A DNA stretch of 64,000 nucleotides, from assembly GCA_964518635.1 (NCBI GenBank), contig CAZFGK010000003.1:76708-140707 (forward strand), in the 5' to 3' direction. This stretch comes from CAZFGK01 sp964518635 (GTDB taxonomy: Bacteria; Zixibacteria; MSB-5A5; GN15; FEB-12). Shown here in pieces: positions 9,263 through 17,588 of this stretch (its first letter is position 1; each line of letters begins with the position of its first letter). The notes below the pieces were generated by a model. That model did not search any database. It was not told the origin of the DNA and saw only the letters and a program-made list of their open reading frames with translations. A program made the position numbers and the translations under genes.

Positions 9263-10681
9263 ATCGACCTCCACTTGATGCTTCCCGAGATCATCGTTGT
9301 AATTACAGCGATAGCAACCCTCCTGGTCGATCTCTTCCTCTCGAAAGATCGGAAGCAGATGTTGTATCCGATGGTCGTGCTCTTCTTAACAGCAGCGATT
9401 GTCGCTTTGATCACGATGCTTCCGGAACAATCAACCGCATTTGGTGGGAGATTTCTGGTCAGCCCACTCACGACGTGGTTCAAGATTCTTTTTCTCTCAG
9501 GAGGTTCGTTTACGGTGCTGCTGGCATGGGGATGTAAGAATCATGAACGAATCGCATCCCCCGGCGAGTTTCTGACGATCCTCTTGTTCACTCAAGTTGG
9601 CATGATGCTTCTCATCTCAGCAACCGAACTGATCACACTCTATCTTGGACTTGAACTCTCTACGCTTCCCTTGTTTGCGCTTGTCGCATGGAAAAAGCGA
9701 AATCTGCAATCAGGAGAGGCGGGGCTGAAGTACATCGTCTATGGTGCAATGGCATCCGGGATCATTCTCTACGGTTTAAGTCTTCTCTATGGAACGACCG
9801 GTCAGATGTCGCTAAGCATGATTCGCGAAACCGTAGTCAATTCTCCCATCGTCATGTTTGCTCTTGGGCTACTCGTCGCAGGGATTGGATTCAAGCTGAC
9901 GCTGGCCCCTTTTCATTTCTGGGCAGCTGATGTCTATCAAGGGGCACCGACAGTAGTGACAACCTATCTGTCAGTTTCATCGAAAGCTGCCGGGCTGGCT
10001 TTCATGTTTCAGATATTTGCATCAATCTTCGCGTTCCAACTCCAGGACATGCAGTGGCTGATTGCGATTATCGCAACGGCGACCATGACGCTTGGGAATC
10101 TGGTCGCAATTGTCCAACGTGACATCAAACGATTCATGGCCTTCAGTTCGATTTCTCAGGCAGGAAATCTTATTCTGGGATTCCTCGGCCCATTTCCTGA
10201 AGGGGGGGGCGGAATGATCTTTTATCTCTTTGTCTTCATATTCACCAATATTGCAGTCTTCGGAGTAATCGTTCTGTATTCAGATGTCACCGGAAGAGCA
10301 CAGATCGAGGACTATCGCGGGCTTTCACAATCCAACCCGATCATTGCATTAGTCATCACCCTTGGGCTTTTCGGGTTGGCGGGAATTCCTCCTCTCGCCG
10401 GTTTTGTCGGTAAGTTCTTTCTGTTCAGCGTCGCGGCACAAGCCGGGATGTACTGGCTGGTTGCGGTCGCTGCTTTAAATGCAACAGTTTCTCTGTACTA
10501 TTATCTTCGAGTTGTTCGCGCTATGTACATCGAACCACCCGAATCTGACTGGACACCGATTTCGGCTCCACTACAAATCAAAGCCGCGCTTCTGCTGGCG
10601 AGTATCGGAACCGTATTACTTGGGGTGATACCCTTTTTCTATGAATCGATACGCGCGGCATCGATTTCCTGGCTCAAGTAG
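9263..10681 (+). CDS. nuoN: NADH-quinone oxidoreductase subunit N (start uncertain, possibly AUC)
   Basis: The last complex I gene, an antiporter-like subunit of about 472 residues. It has the expected blocks LGLELSTLPLFALVAW, LTLAPFHFWAADVYQGAPTVVTTYLS and VQRDIKRFMAFSSISQAGNLILG. The start is a problem. The conserved N-terminus (x-D-L-H-L-M-L-P-E-I) begins at an ATC codon at 9263, one base after the nuoM stop and 7 bp after a GGGGGG tract. Ordinary alternatives are GTG 9236, inside nuoM and adding a non-conserved extension, and TTG 9275 or ATG 9278, which lack a visible ribosome-binding site. I list the ATC as the most natural boundary without certainty that it is used. Function is certain; the start is not. 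Confidence 0.9.
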   Translation: MDLHLMLPEIIVVITAIATLLVDLFLSKDRKQMLYPMVVLFLTAAIVALITMLPEQSTAFGGRFLVSPLTTWFKILFLSGGSFTVLLAWGCKNHERIASPGEFLTILLFTQVGMMLLISATELITLYLGLELSTLPLFALVAWKKRNLQSGEAGLKYIVYGAMASGIILYGLSLLYGTTGQMSLSMIRETVVNSPIVMFALGLLVAGIGFKLTLAPFHFWAADVYQGAPTVVTTYLSVSSKAAGLAFMFQIFASIFAFQLQDMQWLIAIIATATMTLGNLVAIVQRDIKRFMAFSSISQAGNLILGFLGPFPEGGGGMIFYLFVFIFTNIAVFGVIVLYSDVTGRAQIEDYRGLSQSNPIIALVITLGLFGLAGIPPLAGFVGKFFLFSVAAQAGMYWLVAVAALNATVSLYYYLRVVRAMYIEPPESDWTPISAPLQIKAALLLASIGTVLLGVIPFFYESIRAASISWLK

Positions 10682-10775
10682 CTCACACGACTGAGATTCA
10701 CTTCTTTTTCCGAAGCTAGAAACTTCTTCTATTGATGCAATTGCCTTATCTCAATGGACACAATATCTTCCCAAC

Positions 10776-12065
10776 ATGACGACTATCGCCCAAATCGCAG
10801 CAAAAGTATCTCTTGGCCTTCATGACGAGTTTTCCCCGCTACGTGCGGTCATGCTTCATCGTCCCGGCGCAGAATGGGATATGATTCGTGTCTCGGAGGG
10901 ATTACCAAAAGAGTATCTGGTCGAGGATGTCGTCTATCGCCCTCAAGCCGCTCATGATCATGGGGAATTCGCCGCCTGTCTGGCGCACGTCGCAGGTTCG
11001 GCCCATGTCCATGAATTCGAAACACTGCTGGCGGAGATTCTTGCCACCCGCGATGTCCGCAGTGATCTGATCGGGGCGGTCTGCGCCACTGAACGACTCG
11101 GCTTTGCAACTCATGATTTCCTGATGTCGCCGTCGATCTCTACACAGAATCTGGCGAATCTGCTGATCACCGGGGCGATTCATCCCGAGGACCCCGGTCA
11201 TAGCGACCACCGAGTATTTTTCCGACCACTTCCCAACCTGATGTTCACCCGTGATATCGGTATTGTTTTCGGTACTCGGTTGATTCTTTCACAGCAATCG
11301 AAACCGGCTCGCATGCGTGAGGGGCTTCTTGCCACGTACGTCTTTCGCTTTCATCCACTCTTCAGTTCCCTCTCGTTGATTGATCTTCGTGATGATCGAA
11401 TCTCGGATGCTACAGAAAGCGCGACCCTTGAAGGAGGGGATGTGCTCGTCTTTGACGCACGGACACTGGTCATCGGACAAAGTGAACGGTCAAGTATGAC
11501 TGCCATTCGTCATCTTGCCCTTCGGTTACTTCGAGAGAAGGCCATCGACAGAGTGATTGCGGTAAAACTGCCGAAAGAGCGTTCGACGATGCATCTTGAT
11601 ACGGTCTTTACGATCATCGGCCCCGGGCATTGCGTCTATTTCCCCCCACTGTTCGATCCAAGGAGCAACGGATGCGCTGAATGTGACCTGATCGAATTGT
11701 CCGGCGATACACTCGTAACCTCAACGACACGTGATGGGCTCTTCGTCCTGCTTGAGCGTTGCGGGATCACCTTTGATGTCCGTATCCCCTGTGGCGGCGA
11801 AATTCCTCTCTTTCAAATGCGCGAGCAGTGGACCGACGGCGCAAATCTTTTTGCGGCTCGCCCCCATTGTGCATTTGTATATGAGCGGAATGTCGAGACA
11901 TTACGTGCCGCAAAAAAGGCCGGATATCGAATACTCACCCCAAAAGAATTTCTCGATTCTGACCCATCGAAAAATGAATGGACATGGATAACTCTGAACG
12001 GCTCAGAACTTTCCCGCGGTCGCGGCGGTGCACGCTGCATGACGATGCCCCTGTCACGCGGGTAA
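10776..12065 (+). CDS. arcA: arginine deiminase
   Basis: This enzyme hydrolyses L-arginine to citrulline and ammonia in the cytoplasm. The 429-residue length fits ArcA. The guanidino-group fold's active-site residues are all visible: Asp160 in FTRD, Glu219 in LEGGDV, His273 and Asp275 in MHLD, and the nucleophilic cysteine at 421 in GGARCMT close to the C-terminus. The start region, HDEFSPLRAVMLHRPG, is the typical N-terminus. It stands 94 bp after nuoN and is followed by its own candidate terminator. No ornithine carbamoyltransferase or carbamate kinase is nearby, so whether it yields ATP or serves acid stress or nitrogen supply cannot be told. Confidence 0.9.
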   Translation: MTTIAQIAAKVSLGLHDEFSPLRAVMLHRPGAEWDMIRVSEGLPKEYLVEDVVYRPQAAHDHGEFAACLAHVAGSAHVHEFETLLAEILATRDVRSDLIGAVCATERLGFATHDFLMSPSISTQNLANLLITGAIHPEDPGHSDHRVFFRPLPNLMFTRDIGIVFGTRLILSQQSKPARMREGLLATYVFRFHPLFSSLSLIDLRDDRISDATESATLEGGDVLVFDARTLVIGQSERSSMTAIRHLALRLLREKAIDRVIAVKLPKERSTMHLDTVFTIIGPGHCVYFPPLFDPRSNGCAECDLIELSGDTLVTSTTRDGLFVLLERCGITFDVRIPCGGEIPLFQMREQWTDGANLFAARPHCAFVYERNVETLRAAKKAGYRILTPKEFLDSDPSKNEWTWITLNGSELSRGRGGARCMTMPLSRG

Positions 12066-12071
12066 TCTATT

Positions 12072-12099
12072 CGTCGACTCATAAGTAGACGATTTTTTT
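12072..12099 (+). terminator. candidate intrinsic terminator after arcA
   Basis: A 7-bp stem with one mismatch (cgtcgac / gtagacg, loop tcataa) is followed directly by a run of seven Ts and begins 7 bp after the arcA stop. It fits a Rho-independent terminator on the plus strand. Confidence 0.6.
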
Positions 12100-12212
12100 G
12101 TCCAGATTATTCACGTATTCTCATCAGAAATTTTCCGCAATCATTCTTGCAACATGACCAGATTCATTGTTGATTTGATTCAAACTCATGTTCTGAAACG
12201 GATGTATGTGCT

Positions 12213-13505
12213 ATGACCTGGCAATCTGAATATCAAGCAAAGCTGACCACCGCCGACAAAGCTGTCGGTGTCGTACAAACCGGACATCGCGTCTATTACA
12301 GCGGCAATGCCGCAACCCCCTATCCGCTGATTGAAGCACTCACTCATCGCACAGACGTACGTGATGTCGAACTCAATCATGTCCTCTTGTTTGGCAAAGA
12401 CCCGATTGCAGGAGCTGAATTCGAAGGAAGATTCCGTCACAATTCATTGTTCGTCGGCCCTGCCGATCGCGCCGCGGTGAATTCCGGACGGGCTGATTAT
12501 GTTCCGGTCTTTCTCTTTCAGATGCCGCGTCTGTTTCGTGAACGGCTCATCCCCCTTGATGTCGCCATCGTCCAGGTCTCACCGCCGGATAATCACGGCT
12601 TCTGCAGTTTCGGTGTCGAGTGTCTCGCCACACGCGCCGCTGTCGAATGCGCACCGATTGTTATTGCACAGGTGAATGAAAAAATGCCGCGAGTTCTAGG
12701 CGACGCCTTTGTGCATGTCTCGCAGTTGTCACATATCGTGGAGCACAATGCACCACTACCGGAGTTGCCGCGACGATCGGTCAGTGATGTCGAACAGCGG
12801 ATCGCTTCATTCATAGCCCCGATGATCGAAGATGGCTCGACACTGCAGCTTGGAATTGGCGGAATACCGGATGCCGTGTTGAGTCTGTTAAATGATCGTC
12901 GCGACCTCGGCATTCATACCGAAATGGTCTCCGATGGCGTCATGGCGGCAATCGAGCGCGGTATCATTACCGGCGCAAAGAAGACGCTGCACAAAGACAA
13001 AGTGGTAATCACTTTCGCTCTCGGAAGTGCTGCATTGTACGAATACATTCACAATAACCCACGATTCGAAGCCCACCCTGCAGAGTATGTCAATGATCCT
13101 CGCGTGATCGCCGCCAATGACAATCTCGTCGCGATTAATTCTGCGATGGAAGTCGATCTGACGGGTCAAGTGTGCTCAGATTCGATTGGCCCTGCAATCT
13201 ACTCCGGATTTGGTGGTCAGGTCGATTTCATACGTGGTGCTGCACGTTCCAAAAATGGAAAGCCGATCATCGCCTTGTCAGCAACCGCAAAAGATGGTGC
13301 CCTCTCGCGCATTGTCCCGATGCTGACACCGGGAGCAGGAGTGGTGACTACTCGCGCGGATGTGCATTACATCGCTACCGAATTTGGTATCGCGCATCTG
13401 TTCGGACGTAATCTGCGACAGCGCGCTGAAGCGTTGATCAATATCGCACATCCGAATTTCCGCGCAGAGCTGACCCAAGCCGCCAAGGAGCGAAAACTGC
13501 TGTAG
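12213..13505 (+). CDS. 4-hydroxybutyrate/butyrate-type CoA-transferase (acetyl-CoA hydrolase/transferase family)
   Basis: Class I CoA-transferase that moves CoA between an acyl-CoA and acetate or another short acid through a glutamyl-CoA intermediate. The 430-residue protein has the family's two-domain layout. Visible motifs are VSPPDNHGFCSFGVE (about 123-136), GIGGIPDAV (214-222) and the catalytic-glutamate segment HTEMVSDG (Glu237). That position agrees with the glutamate described in the clostridial 4-hydroxybutyrate CoA-transferase. GFGGQVDFIRGA and the C-terminal GRNLRQRAEALINIAHP are also present. It is monocistronic, about 150 bp after arcA. The acyl group cannot be chosen from sequence alone: 4-hydroxybutyrate, butyrate and propionate are all possible. 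Confidence 0.85.
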   Translation: MTWQSEYQAKLTTADKAVGVVQTGHRVYYSGNAATPYPLIEALTHRTDVRDVELNHVLLFGKDPIAGAEFEGRFRHNSLFVGPADRAAVNSGRADYVPVFLFQMPRLFRERLIPLDVAIVQVSPPDNHGFCSFGVECLATRAAVECAPIVIAQVNEKMPRVLGDAFVHVSQLSHIVEHNAPLPELPRRSVSDVEQRIASFIAPMIEDGSTLQLGIGGIPDAVLSLLNDRRDLGIHTEMVSDGVMAAIERGIITGAKKTLHKDKVVITFALGSAALYEYIHNNPRFEAHPAEYVNDPRVIAANDNLVAINSAMEVDLTGQVCSDSIGPAIYSGFGGQVDFIRGAARSKNGKPIIALSATAKDGALSRIVPMLTPGAGVVTTRADVHYIATEFGIAHLFGRNLRQRAEALINIAHPNFRAELTQAAKERKLL

Positions 13506-13532
13506 AGAAAATGATCCGAATTCGCAAATCTT

Positions 13533-13554
13533 CATGCTGAGCCTGTCGAAGCAT
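13533..13554. repeat. dispersed hairpin repeat copy 1 (GAGCCTGTCGA core)
   Basis: Imperfect palindrome with stem CATGCT/AGCAT around the core GAGCCTGTCGA. The same core recurs in five further intergenic copies in this window with a different but complementary stem, so the hairpin is conserved rather than the exact sequence. Confidence 0.75.
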
Positions 13555-13626
13555 CTTCTTCTCTTGATGCCCCACATCACTAATGCGAGTTCCCGTCTCT
13601 TTCTTCGGTGCCCCACAGTAGTGGGC

Positions 13627-13646
13627 GGCAGGCGCCCTCGCCTGCC
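13627..13646. repeat. GC-rich hairpin GGCAGGCG-CCCT-CGCCTGCC
   Basis: A perfect 8-bp inverted repeat with a 4-base loop lies in the spacer between the CoA-transferase and the lipoprotein gene. A sister hairpin with the stem GGCAGGCC occurs at 28673-28692, also next to a GAGCCTGTCGA repeat. The two elements therefore seem to travel together. It could act as a bidirectional terminator, but no T-run follows. Confidence 0.55.
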
Positions 13647-13697
13647 CCTCTACCTCTTTGTTGACTCACTTCACCTCCCACTTCTAGCTTCACCCCC

Positions 13698-14246
13698 ATG
13701 AAAACTACCCTCCTTCTCATCGTTCTCATCCTCTGTGTCGGTTGCGGCGCACGTGTTACCGAAACTCCAAAGAGCGACAACACATCTGAAAGTAGCATGA
13801 CCGAACCGAAATTTGATTCCGTCCTTGCAGCACGTCTTGGCGCGGATGACTACGGCATGAAGGCCTACATCATGGTCTATCTCTTGCCGGGAAATCCTGC
13901 TGCATCTGACTCACTTACCCCTGAGCGGAATCAGGAATTGCAGATGCTGCATTTGAAACATCTCTTTGCACAGGCAGAAGAAGGGAAGATGGTACTGGTC
14001 GGTCCGATGATGCAGATGGCGAAACCGGATACAACGCAGAATCCAAACAGCGCGCTGCGCTCAGTCAGCGGAATCTGTGTCTATGATTGTTCGTATGAAG
14101 AGGCGAAGATGCGAGCAAATGCCGACCCGCGGGTGATTGCCGGACAACTGGTGGTGGAAAGCTACCCCTGGTACGGCAGCGCAGCGCTGGGAATGGTCCC
14201 GGAAGTGTCAGAGAAGATTACGAAGAAGTCGGTGATGGGGGAGTAG
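13698..14246 (+). CDS. YciI-like domain lipoprotein
   Basis: A 182-residue exported protein. Residues 1-17 form a lipoprotein signal peptide ending in a lipobox-like LCVGC (Cys16 or, less well placed, the earlier cysteine). The mature part resembles the YciI/DGPF alpha-beta fold: a YIMVYLLPG strand, a helix with MLHLKHLFAQAEEGKMVLVGPM, and a C-terminal ADPRVIAGQLVVESYPWYG. That last segment is the typical sequence in which the 'DP' block precedes the last strand. Enzymatic function of such proteins is mostly unknown. It is convergent with the restriction gene, 8 bp apart. No clear ribosome-binding site is seen before the ATG. Confidence 0.7.
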   Translation: MKTTLLLIVLILCVGCGARVTETPKSDNTSESSMTEPKFDSVLAARLGADDYGMKAYIMVYLLPGNPAASDSLTPERNQELQMLHLKHLFAQAEEGKMVLVGPMMQMAKPDTTQNPNSALRSVSGICVYDCSYEEAKMRANADPRVIAGQLVVESYPWYGSAALGMVPEVSEKITKKSVMGE

Positions 14247-14254
14247 GCGGGGGG

Positions 14255-15103
14255 TTACAGGGAGAAGCCCGATTCGGAGTCCATAACAGGTTCAATTCCG
14301 AGGTACTCCTTATAAATACGATGCTTGTATTCTTTGCCTATTTCATTTACCGCTTCAATAAATGCCTGATACGTACCAGAACCTCCTATTTTGTCCCAAA
14401 ACTCCATGCCTATCAATACTACAGCATCATTCTTCATATCAAACCATCTTCCCGGAAAAGGCCAATCATACATGTCCCTGGTTCCGAACGGATTGTATGG
14501 AAGTGCGTAATAGGCAAGATCAATTTGAGGTGGCTCCATTGCAAAGAGCTTCAAGAGTTTCTCTTTGCTTACTTTCGTCTGATCACTATTTGGCAGTGGT
14601 GCTTTGAGCTCAAAAGCAAGTTTGCTACCACTTTTTACATCCTCGGCATATACGTCACAGATGACAGTAACAGGAATTTTCTTCTCTGACTTTCCTTCAA
14701 GTACAAAAGCAAGTTCCTGATTCCAATTTGGCTTTACTCGATCCTGTCCCTTCTTTGGATGCTCGAGTCTGTCAAGAACTTCTTGGATTCTACGCAATCG
14801 CTCTTCATTCACCACCCCGCGTATGTTCCTACCCAATTCACCGAAACCTACTCCAAGTCTTGCGGACTCAACTGCGAGCTTTTCCCAAACACCGCCGAAT
14901 GGTGTGACAAATCTTCTCTCAAAATGCGAACCCTTAAATATTTCGTCTGGTACCAACGCAGCATACAGTGGTTTGTTCGCACGGTGAGTCTCCTTGATAA
15001 AGGGGTCTCTTGACAGAACATTTTCCATCACCCTATCCATTAGCGACTTAATAATGGCCTGGATGGCATGCTTCTTCCCTTCGTCAGTCATGACTTTTCC
15101 CAT
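14255..15103 (-). CDS. type II restriction endonuclease, TdeIII/MjaII-like
   Basis: A 282-residue protein encoded directly after a DNA methyltransferase with a 16-bp overlap, the usual sign of a type II restriction-modification pair. It has a PD-(D/E)xK-type centre: Asp150 in VICDVYAED, then Glu165 and Lys167 in AFELKAPLP. The C-terminal part (YYALPYNPFG, then WPFPGRWFDM and EFWDKIGG) recalls the TdeIII family, whose members recognise GGNCC. This assignment is from memory of the family and the target site is not proven. The gene is visibly richer in A+T than its neighbours, consistent with acquisition by transfer. Confidence 0.7.
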   Translation of the reverse strand: MGKVMTDEGKKHAIQAIIKSLMDRVMENVLSRDPFIKETHRANKPLYAALVPDEIFKGSHFERRFVTPFGGVWEKLAVESARLGVGFGELGRNIRGVVNEERLRRIQEVLDRLEHPKKGQDRVKPNWNQELAFVLEGKSEKKIPVTVICDVYAEDVKSGSKLAFELKAPLPNSDQTKVSKEKLLKLFAMEPPQIDLAYYALPYNPFGTRDMYDWPFPGRWFDMKNDAVVLIGMEFWDKIGGSGTYQAFIEAVNEIGKEYKHRIYKEYLGIEPVMDSESGFSL

Positions 15104-16281
15104 ATCAAAATGCTCTCATAGAATGCACCTTCTCGCATACCTGTTCTACGATTTACATGCCTATCGACTCTTCCGATTTCTTTGAAACCACAATCAGTTG
15201 CATTGTAGAGCTTATACTTGTCATTTACCACAATCAGTGCCAACCCTTTGCGCTTCATAAAAGTTCTCGTATGTAGAAATACTCTGTTCATAGATTCAAT
15301 ATACTGCCTCTTGGCTTCGACACTCTGTCCATTCTTTGCAGGACCAATTTCTTGCTTTTCCAAGTTCGGTAATTCTAGCAATTCGTACGCATACCTGTGT
15401 TGCTCATGGTAGTCAATTAGTCCGATATATGGGGGAGATGTAAAGACAAGATCTATACCTGTTGGAAGCTCGACAGTTCTTGAATCCGCATGCTGTATAG
15501 TTACCCCGACATTTTTCCTAAGTTTTGTGAACTCTTTTACCCTCTCCAGCGTATCTAGCGTATATCTATATATAAACTTGTATGCTTCATCGACAGGCTT
15601 ACAAGTACGACGATGCTTGAAACATTCGTAAGGTAGGCGTTGAGGGGACTTTGGGAAATCCAACTCATAATGAGTGACCAATCGTGCAGAACGAGCTGAT
15701 CTTGATAATACTATTTTAAACAATTCTTGATAAAAATAGTCCTTGATGAGTTTACGAAAACAAAGGAGATCTTTGCGACTCTGTTCAGCAAACCAATCAT
15801 TGAGATACGTGTTTTCGGTTGTTAACTTTCCCGCCAGTATCTTATCTGAGTAGAATTCCTGTCTGTAAGTCCTCAGCCTGATCAGAATATCATTCACTTC
15901 ACGTTCAAGAAGTGAGATGTCGTACTGAGCGGTTTTTGCTTTGCCTAACATGACATTAAAGGCCGAAATATCAGTGCCAATGGATTCAATTCCAAGCGTC
16001 GCGGATTCTACTAGAGTAGTCCCACTTCCCGAGAAAGGGTCGTAAACGAATCTAGGCTTATATTTGCGTAGGAAAATCTCAACGAGTTGAGGTATGAACT
16101 TGCCGAGATATGGATGAAGTCTATGCACGTGCTTCGTTCGTTTGAATTCTGGAAGATCTCGTTCTCGCCAATTTAGGTTGAGGGTAGAGAGGTCAGTCAA
16201 GGGAGTGATACTCTCAAAGTCAACTAGCGGCTGTTCGCGATACTGATTCGCTATCTTCTGCGCAATAATGTTGTCGTACAC
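15088..16281 (-). CDS. site-specific DNA methyltransferase (amino-methyltransferase, probably N4-cytosine)
   Basis: A 397-residue SAM-dependent DNA methyltransferase. The SAM-binding motif I is DPFSGSGTT at residues 81-89. The catalytic motif IV is TSPPY at 281-285, the S-P-P-Y form typical of N4-cytosine enzymes. Motif I precedes motif IV by about 190 residues, unlike the beta-class order (IV before I) usual for enzymes with these two motif spellings. The region between could hold the target-recognition part. GTG start (codon at 16281) with a purine-rich AGAAGGGA upstream. It is co-transcribed with the following endonuclease and protects host DNA. Confidence 0.85.
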   Translation of the reverse strand: MYDNIIAQKIANQYREQPLVDFESITPLTDLSTLNLNWRERDLPEFKRTKHVHRLHPYLGKFIPQLVEIFLRKYKPRFVYDPFSGSGTTLVESATLGIESIGTDISAFNVMLGKAKTAQYDISLLEREVNDILIRLRTYRQEFYSDKILAGKLTTENTYLNDWFAEQSRKDLLCFRKLIKDYFYQELFKIVLSRSARSARLVTHYELDFPKSPQRLPYECFKHRRTCKPVDEAYKFIYRYTLDTLERVKEFTKLRKNVGVTIQHADSRTVELPTGIDLVFTSPPYIGLIDYHEQHRYAYELLELPNLEKQEIGPAKNGQSVEAKRQYIESMNRVFLHTRTFMKRKGLALIVVNDKYKLYNATDCGFKEIGRVDRHVNRRTGMREGAFYESILIWEKS

Positions 16282-16406
16282 TTACAGATCGTCCCTTCTT
16301 GCAATCCGACCTCTTGCCACTCCAGCGGATATGGCAAACACAAAAACAAAATTACTATGTGTAAAAGCAGCTAAGTCAATCACATTTAAGCCCCCTCTAC
16401 CCCCCC

Positions 16407-17588
16407 CTACCCCCTCACCCTCTCTCCCACTCTTTCAAACGCTCCCTGCAGATCGGCAATCAAATCAGCTTGGTCCTCGAGGCCGACGGACAAGCGCACG
16501 AGGCCGTCGGTGATTCCGTTCGCGAGGCGGACATCCCGGGGTATTGAAGCGTGTGTCATCGCTGCCGGATGATTGATCAGCGATTCCACCCCACCCAGTG
16601 ATTCGGCTAGCACGAAAACTTCCGTCGCCGTACAAAACGCCTTCACCCGCTCGAAATCGGCATCAATGTAAAATGAGATCATCCCGCCGCCATATTTCAT
16701 CCCATTCGGCAGCGGTTTGCCATCGAGACCCGGATACATGACGGAAGTCACCATTGGCACGGTTTTGAGAAACTCCGCGACTGCTCTAGCATTGTGACAA
16801 TGACGTTCCATACGCACGGCGAGTGTTTTCAATCCGCGCTGCACCAGCCATGATTCAAACGGTCCAAGCATCCCACCGACGGCATATTGATTGAAGCGAA
16901 GTTTTTCAGCGAGGGATTCGTCGTTGCACATCAGTGCTCCGGCGATGACATCACAATGCCCGCCTAAATACTTCGAGGCTGAGTGATGGACTACATCGGC
17001 ACCCAGATCAAGCGGGCGCTGCAGCCAGGGGGATGCAAAGGTATTATCAACGCCAACGAGTATCGCGCCGTGCTCGCTGCGGTGCGCAATTTTCACAACG
17101 GCTGCAATATCGATCAGTTGCAGCAGCGGGTTGGTCGGCGTTTCAAACCAGATCAACCGCGTGTTCGGCTTGATCGCCGCCGCGAATGATTCCGGTGAAC
17201 CCTGCACATACGAAAAATCGAGATTGAAATTCCGCATCACTCGTTCAAACAATCTGCGCGTACCGCCATAGAGATCCTGCGCAGCGATCACATGATCGCC
17301 GGATTTCAAGGTATGCAGCACGGCAGTCAGTGCCGCCAGACCAGAGGCGTAGGCGTAGGCAAAGCGGGCATTCTCGATAAGAGCGAGTCCTTCTTCGAGC
17401 GCCTGACGAGTCGGATTCCCCCAGCGGGAATAGACATACCCCGATTCATCACCGGGAAATTCTACGCGATAGGTAGAAGAGGGATAGATCGGCGTAGTAA
17501 CCGAGCGAGTGCCATCCTCCGGAACTTGTCCGGCATGAATTGCACGAGTAGCGAAACCTTTGGAACGGAGTTTGTCGGCGCGTGACAT
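16407..17588 (-). CDS. cystathionine gamma-lyase/gamma-synthase family enzyme
   Basis: PLP enzyme of the Cys/Met metabolism family, 393 residues. The PLP lysine is Lys206 in SASKYLGGH. Other family marks are YSRWGNPT near residue 53, YASGLAALTAV, QDLYGGTRRLF, WFETPTNP and the C-terminal SLGGVESLINHPA...RLSVGLE. It overlaps the stop of the upstream cystathionine beta-synthase-like gene by one base (TAATG). A gamma-lyase that splits cystathionine to cysteine, 2-oxobutyrate and ammonia is therefore the most likely role, completing reverse transsulfuration. A gamma-synthase role cannot be ruled out from sequence. Confidence 0.88.
   Translation of the reverse strand: MSRADKLRSKGFATRAIHAGQVPEDGTRSVTTPIYPSSTYRVEFPGDESGYVYSRWGNPTRQALEEGLALIENARFAYAYASGLAALTAVLHTLKSGDHVIAAQDLYGGTRRLFERVMRNFNLDFSYVQGSPESFAAAIKPNTRLIWFETPTNPLLQLIDIAAVVKIAHRSEHGAILVGVDNTFASPWLQRPLDLGADVVHHSASKYLGGHCDVIAGALMCNDESLAEKLRFNQYAVGGMLGPFESWLVQRGLKTLAVRMERHCHNARAVAEFLKTVPMVTSVMYPGLDGKPLPNGMKYGGGMISFYIDADFERVKAFCTATEVFVLAESLGGVESLINHPAAMTHASIPRDVRLANGITDGLVRLSVGLEDQADLIADLQGAFERVGERVRG

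Noticed and set aside
10776..12065. Complete arginine deiminase energy pathway
   Set aside because: Only the deiminase is present; no carbamoyltransferase, carbamate kinase or antiporter lies nearby.
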